A DNA stretch of 64,000 bases from Vombatus ursinus. Lineage: Eukaryota > Chordata > Mammalia > Diprotodontia > Vombatidae. Shown here piece by piece: positions 32,181-45,139 of the stretch; within the stretch, counting starts at the first letter, position 1, and every line of letters starts with the position of its first letter. The notes below the pieces were generated by a model. That model worked only from the letters and a program-made list of their open reading frames with translations, did no database searches and was not told where the DNA came from. The stretch lies in the NCBI RefSeq assembly GCF_900497805.2, contig NW_020954562.1, positions 21,540,347 to 21,604,346 on the forward strand, written 5' to 3'. A program made the translations under genes and the position numbers.

Positions 32181-33839
32181 AAATCTTTATTGAGCAAAAT
32201 TTAGCTCTTAGGCTCAACAGCAGGGACCTTTTTTTTTAAATCATCTTTGAACTCTGATCTTAATTTTATTATATTTTTTTCATGAGATTTAGCAGATTTC
32301 CATGTTAATAGAGATAAGTAAATCCTTTATTAAAGCAAAAATGTGATTACTTGAAGGGAATAACAACTTACTTTCTTTCAATTTTAGATAACCCTTTTAG
32401 GATTCAGAATAAATTATAAATTGACAATTTAAAATTTCAAAGTGATTTCTCTTCTTGTTTTAAATTTAAAGTTAAAGCTTGACTTTCTTTCTCTTAGCCA
32501 GATGGCATTCTGGATTTATAGAACAAAGTGTTGTATAATATTTTTTGCTGGGTATATATGAATTATGTTAAAGGGAGAGTTATTTTAGTTTTTTTATTCA
32601 AATGATCTGAATATTTCCATAAAAGGCAATGTAAATGTATGTATATAGATTATTTTTCAAAAATCTTTATGATCACAAGCAAATTTTTTCCTATTAATGA
32701 AATTATAGTTCACCTAAAAATGCTTAGTTCTCCTTTAAGAGGCAACCATCTCATTTGCTTAGCTGGAAGTATCATCCATTTCACAAGCAGGGTACCTAGC
32801 CTCTTTTTGTGATGACTGGGTTCATGCAGAATCTCATAAAGAAAAATGTCAAAATTTATACAAAGTTGCTAGCCTGTTTCTTAATACTGAGCTGTCTCTC
32901 TGAAAGGTAACAATCAAATTGGTTGTGGAATTAGTAAAGAATGTGAGTTTTTTTCCTCACCTTTTCTGTTCTGAGTGCAAAGAAATTTATAATGCTGCTA
33001 GGATGATGGTGGCTGAAATGGCAGGAGAGATAGCTTAGCAGGGTTGGACTGAGACAGAAGAGGGAAGGAGTACTATGGGTGCTGAATGGGATGATGTACT
33101 GGGAGGAGGAGCACTTGTGGGCTTGGGGAAATGGGGGAGAGTCAACTGCGTTTTGTTGCTGCAAGCCCCAAAAGGCGCTTTAGGGTTAGAGAAGAAATTT
33201 CTCAAATGTATTTAAATTTTATTTTGGAATTGTTTATTTTATTTATCATTTTTTATTTCTTTTCTTTCCATCAAACATCATCTTATGAAATGTTTTGGAC
33301 CTAAAATACAATGGTGGCCAGAAGAGGCAGACTCCTGAGAATGTATTAACTAACTTTGAGCTCATCTCTAGCCCCATTGGAATGCAAAATGTACTTAAGC
33401 AGCATTTACAGCAATGGAGCTGGTCTTTGCCAGTGCCTCCCATGCTGGGAGATCTTCCTGAAGCCTCTCTTGCTTGGACTATGTTTATTCCTTATTCTCT
33501 TTGTCCCAATTTTCTGAGGAAGGCCAGACCTGAGTAAGTGATAACTCTGGAAATAACTCTAGTCAGTTTGAGGGATAGCTGAAATGGGTGTTGCTTATCA
33601 ACTTAATCTTGAAGCATTTGAATATTCTTGTTCTGTGAATTCGGCCATGGAGTAAATCCCTAAATACTTTTGTTTCTGGTACTGGGCCACTAAACTGTGC
33701 TGTTTCAGTAGCAGGATCTGTATGAGACCTATCTGAGAGAAATGGAAGCGTGGTCAGTTTTTACTCACAACTATTTCTTTATATATGGGATAGAAGATAG
33801 AAATGAACCAATCCATGCAGGTCAGTACCTTCTCTACAT

Positions 33840-33960
33840 TGTAGATTCTTAGAAGGCGGCCTAGAACAGTGAGATGTTAAGTGACTTACCCAGGGCCACA
33901 CAACCAGTATATATCAGATACACCACATAGGCCTATGCCATGCTGGCTTTTCTTTTTATC
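33840..33960 (-). repeat. MIR fragment, antisense
   Basis: TGTTAAGTGACTTACCCAGG and GCCACACAACCAGTATATAT are an antisense CORE. Confidence 0.65.
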
Positions 33961-35084
33961 TATTCCATAGTAAAAGTGAATCTTTGAATCTTGCTTAAAT
34001 ACTGAAGCCAGAATGGTTCACTCTGAAGTCTATATTCAGATTACTTTCTTTACATGCTCTTGTTTGGCTTCATGATTCCATCTTCCTCTATTGCCTTTTT
34101 CTTTTTATAGCTTAATGACCTTGTTAGTATTTGGGGGGATAGTGGGGAAAATCAAGGAATGTATTTTGATAGAACATAAGGAATAATTTCATGATGGGTT
34201 TATATTAATAAACATTTGTATAGTGCTTTTAAAAATTGAAAGCAAATAAAAAAGCTGATAACATTTTTCAGACATTTTACCATCCATGTTTTTTAAGAAT
34301 CATTGCTTAGAACTTTTCCTTTAGGTATTCAGAAAATAATGTTCTTTAGGAGTTTTGAAAATTTGTTTTCATTTTTTTTTTGGAGGGGGAAGGGAAGAGA
34401 CTTGTAGTTTTATTGTGCGTCTATGTGGATATCCCTACATGTAAGTTCATTAATAGAGATGGGGAAATTCGCTCTACTGATAAAGAGCAACCTTTTGTCT
34501 AACTTATGGTCTTTGAGTTTTCAGGAGATAGTGCTAAGTGGGTAACTAGTCCATGACCACAAAGTATGTTTCAGAGAAATCTTCCTGATTTCAAGGCTGG
34601 CCTTCTATCCACTTTGCCATATACTTCTTTTAAAGGCTGTTATGTTGAGAATTTAGGATTCTTTGCTTGGTTCTTTTTATGTAATAAAAATTCTTTGTCA
34701 GTTATTAAATCATAACCAGCTTCTGTTTGAACAGCTTTTCAAAAGGTGTGATTGGTAGCTTTGGATAAAAGCCAATAAATGAGATTGGGTTTCCACCTAC
34801 AGTGGAAAAATGAGTGCTTTTATTGGCTTCAAAATGAACCTTATTGGTATTTAATAGGAATTGTTAGGGCTATCCACTAATATTTGGAAACCTATTAGGT
34901 ACTCGGCACTAGTCTCCGTATTTTTAGGGTAAAAAAAACCTGCTCATTACCCAAAATGAACTTGCAAAATTTTGGGGGAAAGGAGACCCAAAAATATATG
35001 GAAGTTGTAAAACAATAGTAATGATAATAATATAATATTTATATAGATATTTATATTTTGCAGAACACTTTGTTGATATATCTA

Positions 35085-35283
35085 TTATGATAGTTGGCAT
35101 TTATATGATACTTATAGCACAAACAACACTGTGAAGTTGGTGCTGTTATTTCCCTGTTTTATAGATGAGGAAATTGGGATGTGGAGAGGAAAAGTGACTT
35201 GCTTGTGATCACATAGTATTCAGTGTCAGAGGTGGGTTTTATACCCAGGTCTCTCTCTCTCTCTCTGTCTCTCTCTCTCTCTC
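35085..35283 (-). repeat. MIR, antisense, with (CT)n
   Basis: TAGTTGGCATTTATATGATA, TTTTATAGATGAGGAAATTG and AAAGTGACTTGCTTGTGATC give an antisense MIR. It ends in a (CT)n run (35250-35283) grown from GGTCTCTCT. Confidence 0.7.
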
Positions 35284-35754
35284 AATCTGATTCTGAAATT
35301 CTGTTCTTTGTACTATGTCTCATCAGTTTCACAAAATTATCCCAACATTGTTGAGGGGCAAGCAAATATAAAAGTTCTTGCTTATCTCTGTCTTGCAAGT
35401 GAGAAAACTGAGGTTCATCTGGGTTGGGTGCAGTTTATAAATAACAAAGTGAGAACGTAAAACTGAAACTTCATGCCTTGAGGGACAATGCAGTGCACTA
35501 GCAAGAGTATGAGACCTGAAGCCAGGAAACTTGGCTTTCTGATTGTTTCTGTTGCAGGAGGCTTTCTAGGTTATCAGATTGTTTTTTGGCACATGGTTAA
35601 AATCTGAGTTGTATGTTATAGACAAGAAATAAAATATGAAGTTCTCTGTTCTCTCTGTATTTGTCTCTCTAAGTAGAAGGACTTAGAAAAGGAGAAAACA
35701 ATTCAGTATGCATTGGTAGTATAAGGAAAAGTGTCACAAAAGAGGTGATACTTG

Positions 35755-36090
35755 ATCTGGACCCTTGAGGGTGGGGTAGGGACATTCCAAATGGAGGAAT
35801 AAGCATGAGCAATGACTTTGGAGGGAAGAATATTTCTGGTTATACCAGTGTAATAGGTGCTAATGGCTCTTGTTAGAGAGTTGTGGGAAATTGGTGTGCA
35901 TTGAGAAGGTAGGTTGTGATTATAGAGGATTTTGAAAGTAAATTAATAAAGTCAAGAAAGCTATATAAGTTCTCATCCTCAAACATGAATTTTCGGCCAT
36001 ATGAGATCAAGCACAACTTGGGTATATTGAAGTGACAGTATCTGGCAATCTTTATTAGAAACAGTCCACACTTATTCATTCTGTAGGAAG
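35755..36090 (+). repeat. Old interspersed repeat, family not assigned
   Basis: TGATCTGGACCCTTGAGGGT, GGGACATTCCAAATGGAGGA, ATAAGCATGAGCAATGACTT and ATTATAGAGGATTTTGAAAG follow the same repeat type as 2510-2990. Confidence 0.5.
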
Positions 36091-36559
36091 AAAAGACAGG
36101 GAATCAAATAGCCAAATTTATGGTGCATCAAATTCTATTTGTATGACTTTGAAAAATTATTTCTTAGTGTAGAGTGTTTATGTCAAATAGTCTGCTGCAA
36201 TTAAAGTAAAATTCCAAAAATATTTCATAACCTCCCCCTATTCTCTTCCTCCACTGATAGACACAGTTCAGTTATTCTGTGTTTTGTTGTAAAAGCCTAC
36301 GGAGAAGAAAGAATTTAGGTTAGACATAAGAAAATTTTCCTGACTTCAAAAGCTATTCAGTATCGGAATGGATTCTAGAGAGTCATCAAATTCTTGACAA
36401 TGGGAAGGCTAATTTTTAAAAAATATTTCTATGTAGTGGGTTCAAATCTTATTTTAGATGTGTATTGTCTGTATGATTATGGGCAAGCCATTCAGCTTCT
36501 GACTCCCTGTTTATCCACTGGTAAAACATTAACATTATTTATACTATCTGTGTCTCAGG

Positions 36560-36700
36560 TCATAGGACCATGATTCTTGAGCTGGAAGGGACCTGAGAGT
36601 CAGCCAAATCTTTACAGATAAGTTGTACAGTAGCAAATGGCAGAGTTGGGATTTAAGCTCGGATCCTCCAGTTTATCTAGCTCTCTTTCCCACTCTGCCG
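36560..36700 (-). repeat. MIR-like fragment, antisense
   Basis: ATTCTTGAGCTGGAAGGGAC, AAATGGCAGAGTTGGGATTT and CTAGCTCTCTTTCCCACTCT match the order of a common antisense MIR-like unit. The next 260 bp (36700-36960) hold no repeat I recognise. Confidence 0.6.
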
Positions 36701-37129
36701 TCTTCATCACAACAACTGCCGGTATAAACTGCAGCAGATTCAGAGGAAGGGGCAGTTTCACTGCTTTTCACTAGCTTTTGCTGAACCTGTGAGAGTCAGG
36801 AGACTCGATTCTCACCGTGCTCCAGAGACATACCAACCTTTGGCTTGAATTCAGCCCAGTATTGCAATTGGGACAACTTGGCTTTTGCCCAAACTGCTGA
36901 TGAGTTAGAGAGAAGGGCAAAACTCCACAACAGGATGGCCCTTCTGTGGGAGGCTTCATTCATTTGGGAATGTGAGTGAGGTGCTGTTCAGATATCTCCA
37001 TAAAATCTTTCATTGAGATATTGAGGATTGAGGAAATGCAGTAAGATTTTTAAAGAGGCCAGAAGGAATACTGTCATCTTCAAAAAGAAAGGTGAGAGGA
37101 CAACTTATGTTGAGTAATAATGATGATGA

Positions 37130-37387
37130 CAATGATATTAATAGCTTGCATTTATAGTTTGCAAGATGCTTTACAAATATCTCATTTGATCTTTACAACA
37201 ACCCCAAGAGGCAGGTGCTATTATTATTTCCACTTTCCAGGTGAGGAAATTGAAGCAAAACTTGGGTATATTGTTAAGTGACTTGCCCAAAGTCACAGAG
37301 CTAGCAAGTGTTTGAGGCTGGATTTGAACCCAGGTCTTTCTGACTTGATGTCCAGTACTTTATCCACTGTGCCACCTAGTTGCTTCA
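37130..37387 (-). repeat. MIR/CORE-SINE, antisense, nearly full length
   Basis: TTGCATTTATAGTTTGCAAG, AACAACCCCAAGAGGCAGGT, TTAAGTGACTTGCCCAAAGT, GGATTTGAACCCAGGTCTTT and GCCACCTAGTTGCTTC run in the expected antisense order. Confidence 0.8.
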
Positions 37388-37429
37388 GATCTCAGTCAGT
37401 AGCATTTATTAAATTGATAATGCATGTGG

Positions 37430-37570
37430 GGCAGCTAGGTGGCACGGTAGATAGAACACTGGCCCTGAAGTCAGGAGGACCTGAGTTCAAATGTGGCCTC
37501 AGACCAAACACTTGACACGTACTAGCTGTGTGACCCTGGGCAAGTCGCTTAACCCCAATCAAAAAAATTA
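37430..37570 (+). mobile_element. Marsupial CORE-SINE (short form), sense
   Basis: GGGGCAGCTAGGTGGCACGG, GGCCCTGAAGTCAGGAGGAC, CTAGCTGTGTGACCCTGGGC and CGCTTAACCCCAATCAAAAA: complete from head to A-tail. Flanks ATTGATAATGCATGTG and ATTAATAATGTGTGCC look like a diverged target duplication. Confidence 0.92.
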
Positions 37571-37639
37571 ATAATGTGTGCCAGGCAATTATGGTTAGTA
37601 CTATGGCACTTCTCTGCAACGTACTTTAGTAACAACAAT

Positions 37640-38260
37640 ACCATTGAATATTTCTATAGTAATTTGCAGTTTTGAAAGTGATTTCACATTTATAATCCCT
37701 TTTTCTGCAATAATTCTGAGCGAGATTACTTCTATTTTATAGATGAAAAAAACTGAATCTCTCAGAGATTATTTTCTGGAATTTACTCTTTTAGGAAGTC
37801 AGTCTTTGAATGTATTCTAATTTCTAGTCCATTATTTTTTCCACTAACAGCAACAACAATTCCTATTTATATAACACTTAAAAGTTTATAGAACATTTTT
37901 CTCATATCAGCTTTATGAGGTGAGCTAATGTATGTCTGTTTGTAGGAAATAGAAGAGTGTCGTTGAAGGAGTTCTGGTTCTGCTAATTGCTTCTTCTCTC
38001 TGGGCCTCAGTTTACTCATCTAGAAAATGAAGTTGTTGGACTAGGTGACCTCTGAGTATACTTACATAGTTAAATCTATTATCCCAAGTACCCATTTTAT
38101 GGAGGTGGAAACTGAGATCTAAAGAGGTTATGGGGACATGTCTATAGTTATTTAGGTGATTAGTGTCATAAAGAACTAGGACTTGAATCCAAATCTCCTG
38201 ACTCTTAGTGTACCAGCACGTACATTATTATGTAATGATGCATCTCTGTCACTGGTAATA
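37640..38260. repeat. Cluster of MIR scraps on both strands
   Basis: 37640-37790 is antisense (TTATAGATGAAAAAAACTGA). 37960-38090 is sense (TGGGCCTCAGTTTACTCATC, GGACTAGGTGACCTCTGAGT). 38090-38230 is antisense (AGAACTAGGACTTGAATCCA). All are old and partial. Confidence 0.55.
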
Positions 38261-38319
38261 TAGTTGTGATGATTTTTTCTAGTTTTTATACTGAATAGAG
38301 TGGGTATTATTGAAATTAT

Positions 38320-38545
38320 GATGGCAGATAGGTGGTTCAGTGAATAGAGTATTGGATTTTGAGTCAGGAAAATCAGAATTCAAATCTGGCTGCAGACACT
38401 TATTGAACAAGTCTCTTAACCTGAGTTTCTTTAGCTGTAAAATGGGGATAACCTATCTCACATTTGTGAGGATCAAATGAGATAATATTTGTAAAGCATT
38501 TAGTACAGTGTCTGGCACACAGTAGGTACTTAGTGAATGTTTCTT
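38320..38545 (+). repeat. MIR/CORE-SINE, sense, full length
   Basis: GATAGGTGGTTCAGTGAATA, GGTTAAGAGACTTGTTCA on the reverse strand, GTAAAATGGGGATAACCTAT, AAATGAGATAATATTTGTAA and GTGTCTGGCACACAGTAGGT are in order. The head resembles the marsupial SINE head, so it is a bridge between MIR-like and SINE families. Confidence 0.75.
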
Positions 38546-39239
38546 CGTTCTCTTCTTCTTTCCTTCCCTTCTTCCAATGTGGCTTTGGAACATAATATAG
38601 AAGAGTAGAGATTTTTATTGAATGACTGATGGTGTAAAAAGTCATTAACCCTCTTGTATTTGTAATTCTTGTAAAAGCGTAAATATATTACTGCCTATTC
38701 TCTTCTGGGGGAGTTCAGCTCCCCCTGTTTCCTACGTCTTGGTGGCAGTGGTATAAGTGGTCATAGCAGAGTAGTATTTCCCCCAGTGCCTAACACACAG
38801 TTGAGACTTTCATTGGTTCTTTTTAAAAATTAAATTGTAGAGTAGATGATGCCTTGCCTGATCAATTTTTGTCATCCCTGTTAAAACAGATGTGTTTAAA
38901 AGGCCATTTCAGCAACACCTATACAAAAAAAGATCATAATTCATGTTTTGATAAACTTTCAGGACAAGAATGGTAGCATATATATGTTTTCTTACAAATA
39001 ATTGACATGAACTAGATTAATTAGTAAAACCATAAATGGTTCAATATTATTTTTTTTTTTTTAAAAAGGGAAGTTCTAGTTAACTCACTTAAAGCCCTAC
39101 TCAGATACCAGATTTTTACTTTGAGCTAGCTATGGCAAATCCTGCCAAACTTGAAGAGCTTGGAAATGGACTTGATGATAGGGACTGTTTGTTCTCTTAA
39201 GGTTAGGCCCAGCTAAGGGCAGAGAGGCTCATTAACAGA

Positions 39240-39400
39240 TTCGAAATAGTCAACAAGCATTTATTAAATATCTGCTGTAGGCCCTATGCTAAGTGCTGGG
39301 GAGACAAAGAAAGGCAAAAAAAAAATGTAACAGAACAGCCCCTTCTCTCAAGGAGCTCACAATCTAATGAAGGAGATAACATACAAAAAACTGTACACAC
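39240..39400 (+). repeat. TTTATTAAG-type L2-like repeat, well preserved
   Basis: AACAAGCATTTATTAAATAT, CCTATGCTAAGTGCTGGGGA, CTCTCAAGGAGCTCACAATC: the clearest copy of this family in the window. Confidence 0.8.
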
Positions 39401-40959
39401 AAGATATAGACAGGGTAAATTGGAGATAGTCTCACAGGAAAGGCACTAAGATTTAGAGCCTTTGGTAAAAGCTTCTAGAGCGTTAATTGGAGGATATACC
39501 CCTAACAAAAAATTACAGATCCTTGAAGTAGAAACATTGAAGAAGCATACTTAACATAAATCAAATGTCTAACATTAGTCATAGGTGGAGAAAATCTCGT
39601 TATTAAAATTATCTTTTCCATTACTTTTTAGGTGACATTTTTTTTTTTAAAAAAAAAACCTTTTTAAGGAAATTGTGTGAAAGAATGTGGTTATCCTTGA
39701 AAGTGTTTTTTTTTTCTTTTTAGAGTATTAAATATTTCTTCGATCTTAAAAATAAATTCACAAGTCTATGACATTGCATATATGACTATATACATATTTT
39801 GAAAGCTTGAAAAAATGTCATTAAGGGGGGTTTGCATGTGGTTGTGTCAGTATGGTTCTGTGACTTTTGTCATTTTTGCCATTATTAAGTGTCAACTCTA
39901 CAAATAATCAAATTGCTATTGTGTGTAAGCTACACAGGGATAAAAAAAAATGAAGAAGAAACTCCACTTATTTAGAGGTCATATTTCTGGAAATCTTCCT
40001 AGTCCATAATACAGAGAAAAACTTGAAAGTAAGAACAATTAAAAGAACTGTGACGGTAATACCCTATGGCTTCCAGCTATCACTACATTAGAATGGGGAA
40101 GGATTTTCTAGATAGCATCAACTGGTGACAGTTAAAAATGACAGAGAAGATTTAAAAAACAACAGTAAACACTAAGAAACTAAAAAGCAGCACCAAGAAA
40201 ATAAAACCAACCAAACAAAAACACAGCAGTGTTTCATCTCTCAATAGTCCTAATGCAATCATTTTTACATCCTACTACAGTAGCTGATATTATTAAAGGT
40301 GACTACAAATTAATGAGAAAAGGTTGAATTAATTACTCATAGTTGGAAGAGAGTTTAGAAGCTTTTAACATGGTATGTGAACACATCATTTGTCTTCTTT
40401 GAGTCTTTTCTATCATTCATTTCCTTAAGCATTCATTCTTCCTCTCTTGTAGTTTTACACTACATTGCAATAGCCCTCTGTGTTGCCCTCTGATTTTTCA
40501 ATGGCCATCTTAAGAGTGGTACCTGGATTTGGGCACAGTACTTATCTACATAGGATCTGACTTGGCTAATACCCAGGCCAGCCATGTTTGCTTCTCCCCT
40601 CCCTCTGTTCCAAATTTTCAGGACTTTTGCGCTTCTGCCTCAGCAGCCTTCTCACCATGGGGACGTGCTCTTGTCACTCTTTCTTGATTGGTGAATTCGT
40701 ACTGGGAACTTCCATTTGAGGAAGTGCTAAGCCCAGATTTTCCACCTCTCTCCCTTTGGGCCTATCCTCCAGTTGGTTAGTTCCTGCCCAGTTTTGCCAA
40801 TTAAAGAAATACCTAGGCCTGTCATGCTTACTTCTCTACTGGTTCCTAACTCTCCGTATTTTTACCACTTCTAGCCCAGCATTATTCTCCACCCCACACC
40901 CTTTCAGTTCCGTGTTACTTCTTAGAATCAAAGCTTCTCAATGGCGGTGGGGAGGGACT

Positions 40960-41050
40960 AGATCTTTTTTTTTTTTTTTTTGCTCTATTTGTATTTCCAA
41001 CACTTAGCATAGGGCCTGGCATATTACAGTGAGCAAATAAATAAATAAAC
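40960..41050 (+). repeat. L2 3' terminal fragment
   Basis: TTTGTATTTCCAACACTTAG, GGGCCTGGCATATTACAGTG and AAATAAATAAATAAAC are the L2 end with a short (AAAT)n tail. Confidence 0.6.
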
Positions 41051-41159
41051 AAACTGGAAATGTTAACCAAACCTGACAAGTTAGATGTAATGTTCTATAC
41101 TTGTGGGCCCCTACTTCTGCAAGGAAGGGAGAATGGTACATTTCCTTATTACTTCTACA

Positions 41160-41500
41160 AGGTCTATCTTGGTGATTATAATAATATAGTTTTAAGGGTT
41201 GGGTTTTTTTTTAATGTTCTTACTGTTCTTTTTCCTTTCCATTTGCTTTGTGGAAATCATTGTGTATATTGTTTCTCTGGTTCTTTTCTTTATTGTGCTT
41301 TCTATACTCCTGTATTTTTCATAGTCATTGTTTCTTATGGTACTCTAATATATATTTGTATCTCAATAAAAAAAGTGTTGCTCTAAATAATTTGTTGTAT
41401 GTAGGGTGTTTCTTTCCGTCTTAAAGCTACTTAAGGTTTATGACCAGCAGTGGAATCTTTGGGTAAAAAGATACGGATGTTTGATCTAGATGTTTTCCAA
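41160..41500 (-). repeat. L1 3' UTR fragment, antisense
   Basis: GGAAATCATTGTGTATATTG, TCATAGTCATTGTTTCTTAT, CAGCAGTGGAATCTTTGGGT and AAAAAGATACGGATGTTTGA parallel the antisense L1 at 16660-17010. Partial and diverged. Confidence 0.55.
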
Positions 41501-42009
41501 AATTTATTTCAACTCTCAATCCTATGATTCTGTGACTTCTGTTCTGGCATCTTTCCCATTTTGTATGACTTCTGAATCATTACCCTGTGATTACATGTGT
41601 AAGTTCTTTCAGAACCTTGGGATATAGTTGATTTAGCCACGGAGACTTGAACTTATTCACAGTGACTGTGTATTTCCTTATTATCTACTTATGGTCTTGA
41701 ACTTCAGCCTCCTATTAAGAATATCTGTTCTATTCCTTCAGGTTTGAGAGATCATTCTTTTTGATAGAGAAGCCATAAATGAAACAGAAGTTGAGAGTTC
41801 TATTTTAATATATATTTCATTTCCCATTGGAGAAAGAAAAAATATATAAAATACACTTTAGTAAGATTTTAATCAAAATTATTTAAGGATGGGGAGGAGA
41901 AATTTTGTCGTGTAAATATGTAAACTTCAACTATTTTATTTACAAGTTTATGGAGTACTTATTTGGAATAGATAATTGAAGTTTTGCTATGCATGGTCCC
42001 AGCCTTTTG

Positions 42010-42240
42010 AAAAAGTTGCTAATTTAACTGGGGAGGCAAGATATATGTCCAAAATGTTGGATAACTATATGAGATAAATAAAAATACAGTACAACACAAG
42101 AATTGTCAATAGATTGTATATGCCTAAAGTGCCGATAGAATACTGAAGATAGTAAGTGCTTTTGGAAGTTGAGGTATAATAGTAGAAAGCCAGGTAGTGA
42201 GGTCATTGCCTCTAAAGGAAGGAGTGAAGTCATCTGTGTT
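42010..42240 (+). repeat. Old interspersed repeat, family not assigned
   Basis: GGATAACTATATGAGATAAA, AAGTAAGTGCTTTTGGAAGT-like order and GAAGTCATCTG fit the repeat type at 2510-2990. Low certainty. Confidence 0.35.
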
Positions 42241-43289
42241 TCGTCATCAACATTGAGTGCTTACTCTGTCATTTTGGGCATGGCAAGATTTAGCTTGACC
42301 ACTTCCTAGACTAAATGCTAGGAAATGGAATGTGGCTTTTGTAAATCGTGCTGAATGAGGATGTAAGATGCCTGTTTTATAAATAAATTCTTTTTAGTTT
42401 AAAAAATGCATACACTAGGTTTATTCTCATTGACCTGTCCTGTGTTCTGTTTAATGATTTTGCCTAGCCACGGATTATATGTAGATAGTTCTATAATTTC
42501 ATGAGAGTGGGTAAAAATAATTATTTTGGTTCAGGTGGTGTATTTGTACTTTGCCAGATATGGGTTGTTATTTTGTCAGATGTAGCTTTCATTCTGTCTC
42601 CTCTATTCATGCTTTTTTAGCATGAGTATTATATAATATATACTGTTAATGTAACAACTTGAAATTTGTAATTTGATGCTTGGGACAGTGCTCTATATGT
42701 GGTAGATGCTCAATGAAAATAACATGTGAGTTAAATTGGGTATGGTATTACGTTAATATTGCTTTTAGCGTAGAGGACATGTTTTAATGTTATACTTTGT
42801 TGTCTACAACCTCCTTAAAAGATTCGGAAATAACAGGAATTTATTCTGGTGGATTTATGTTGAACTTAAACAAATGATTTCCTCCTTCTGTCTTTTTGGA
42901 GTTATAGGTTGCAGTTTTCTGGTCTTTTTTGGCCTTTTGGCTATGTGCTCCCACCTTAGTGATTGCTTAGCTCTTTGAATGGAGACAAAACATAGTCTGA
43001 GGGGGCATGCCTTCTGTTTTCTAACTGAATGAGCTCTTGGAGAATAGCCTCTTCCTTACCTAGGCTTGGCCCACCTGTGACAGGCCAGTACCTAAGGTGA
43101 TGCCCCTACTGCCATCTTTACTACTGTCACCGCTGACCCAATACTTAGAAAAGTCAGAACTTTCCACAAATGCCTTTGGTGCTTGTGGTGATATATTAAA
43201 GGGAGCTGTGCTCCCAGGGAATTTATTAAATTACGCATGATTGTTTAATAGTGCTCCAGCAGGCTTCCTGCCACCTCTCCCTTCAAAGG

Positions 43290-43545
43290 AGGTTGTGATC
43301 GCCAGGATTTATGTGGTGCTTTATTATTTACTAAATGCTTTATTTACATACATTATCTCGTTGGATCCTCACCACAACCCTGTGTGAGGAAGGCAGTACA
43401 GATTTAATTACCTTCATTTTACACATTATGGACCTGAGGCCCAGAGAGGTAAAAAAGATTTGTGCAAACTCACAGAGATCAAAAGGATTTGAACCTTGAG
43501 CTTTTGGCTTTAAATCTGGTCTCTCTTCCACTATACCACAACTCC
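43290..43545 (-). repeat. MIR, antisense
   Basis: TGCTTTATTTACATACATTA, CTCGTTGGATCCTCACCACA, ACCTGAGGCCCAGAGAGGTA and AAGGATTTGAACCTTGAGCT are in antisense MIR order. Confidence 0.75.
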
Positions 43546-43962
43546 CTTGTCAAAGTTTATTTAGAAAAAATAATAAAGAAAAGAAAATATGTAGGCATGT
43601 GCAAAAATATCAAGGGACTTAAATATATAAATGCAGTGAAAATATTGCTTAATTGTCTTTATATTCATTTTGACAAGTTCTATATTGAGGGAAGATATAG
43701 TGGAGAGAGAATGAGCAGGAGGTAGAGTGTTTGTAGCATTCACAAATGTGTCTCATATAAAAAAGTAAATGCCATGTCATTGTGTGAGATTCATTCAGTC
43801 ACGTAGGTAAGAGAAGGAAGGATGTTGCTGACCTTGACTTTAAAGTATCTCTCAGTGTCTGGCTTTGGGTATATCTCTTAGGAGACTTCTGATGCTACAG
43901 GTTGAGATGCCTCACCTAGAGCCACTTTTGTGCCGTCCTAACCAATGTTAATGTCCACAATC

Positions 43963-44229
43963 CCCATCTTATTTTTGGTTAGTTGTCTTTCAGTCGTGTC
44001 TGACTCTTTGTGACCCCATTCAGGGTTTTCTTGGCAAAGATACTGCAGTGGTTTGCCATTTCCTTCTCCAGCTCATTTTATAAATGAGAAAACAGGGTTA
44101 AGTGGATTGCCCAGGATCACACAGCTAATAAGTGTCTGAGACCAAATTTGAACTCAGAAGATGAATCTTCTGACTCCAGGCCCGACTCTATCCACTGCGC
44201 CACCTACCTGCCCCTTTCCCATCTTATTT
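43963..44229 (-). mobile_element. Marsupial CORE-SINE (long form) with 12-bp TSD
   Basis: CCCATCTTATTT occurs at 43963-43974 and 44218-44229. Between them is a complete long-form antisense unit: TCAGTCGTGTCTGACTCTTT, CAGGGTTTTCTTGGCAAAGA, GTGGTTTGCCATTTCCTTCT, CACACAGCTAATAAGTGTCT, CGCCACCTACCTGCCCC. It is the reference long-form copy of this window. Confidence 0.95.
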
Positions 44230-44429
44230 ACAGATGTCTGTAGTCTCCTTATTTATTATTATGTGTAAATATACCTATTTAACCTGTTTTTAAAGATGCG
44301 ATAACTAACATTTGCAGATAATAGAAGCATAGAATTCTAGACCTAAAACAGTAGTTAAGAGATCATGAATCTAGCATGGCGATACAGCAGAGGTTCCTAA
44401 CTGTTTTGTGTCATGGACCCCTTTCGCAG

Positions 44430-44575
44430 CATTTTTTTTTTTTAGGCAGTCGGGTTAAGTGACTTGCCCAGGGTTGTATGGCTAGTAAGTGTCAAGTGTT
44501 TGAGGCTGGATTTGAACTCAGGCTGTCATGACTCTAGGGGCAGTACTCTGTCCACTGCTCCACCTTGCTGCCCCC
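44430..44575 (-). mobile_element. Marsupial CORE-SINE (short form), inside hAT element
   Basis: A T-run, then GCAGTCGGGTTAAGTGACTT, CTAGTAAGTGTCAAGTGTTT and TCCACCTTGCTGCCCCC. The flanks CCTTTCGCAGCAT and CCTTTTGGCAGTAT form an imperfect target duplication. The CORE shows TTGTATGGC in place of TCACACAGC. Confidence 0.85.
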
Positions 44576-44611
44576 TTTTGGCAGTATGTTGTTACTCCAG
44601 GATCCCTTTCC

Positions 44612-44620
44612 AGAATAATG

Positions 44621-44653
<33 letters not shown>

Positions 44654-44806
44654 TGCTAGGCAATGAGGTTAAGTGACTTGCCCAGGGTCACACAGCTAGT
44701 AACTGTTATGTGTCTGAGACCGGATTTAAACTCAGGTCCTCCTGACTCTGGGTCTGGTGCTCTATCCACTGTGCCACCTAGCGCACTAACCCCTAGAATA
44801 ATGTTT
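44612..44806 (-). mobile_element. Marsupial CORE-SINE with 12-bp TSD, inside hAT element
   Basis: AGAATAATGTTT is duplicated at 44612-44623 and 44795-44806. The SINE's A-tail side is an expanded (TTA)n microsatellite (44621-44653), followed by GGTTAAGTGACTTGCCCAGG and CTATCCACTGTGCCACCTAG. The normal GCTGCCCC head end is replaced by CGCACTAACCCC. Confidence 0.9.
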
Positions 44807-45139
44807 TTAAATAAAGAAAGCAAAATACATAAGACAATGATGAAACCATTTATATTGAAATATTATATGTAGACAAGGAAACTAACATCACCTGTAATCC
44901 AGTGGTGGGTCTAATAACTACCTTAATTTTGAAGTAATAATGATTTTAAGCAATATTTCGAGAAATTTGTAGCAGTGCTAATATGATATCAAAATATCTG
45001 TTTTTTCTTTTGGTCAGAATATCACAAGTACTGGTAATACTACGGTAGTTTGTTGACTATGTAATTGAAAGAAATCCAAAATTTCAGTTAGAGTCTAGTG
45101 AATGTAAAGACAGAATTTTTTTTTTACACCCAGGTTTAT

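Noticed and set aside
36700-36960. 62-residue antisense open frame in a repeat-poor patch
   Set aside because: No domain, no splice context and no similarity I can recall.
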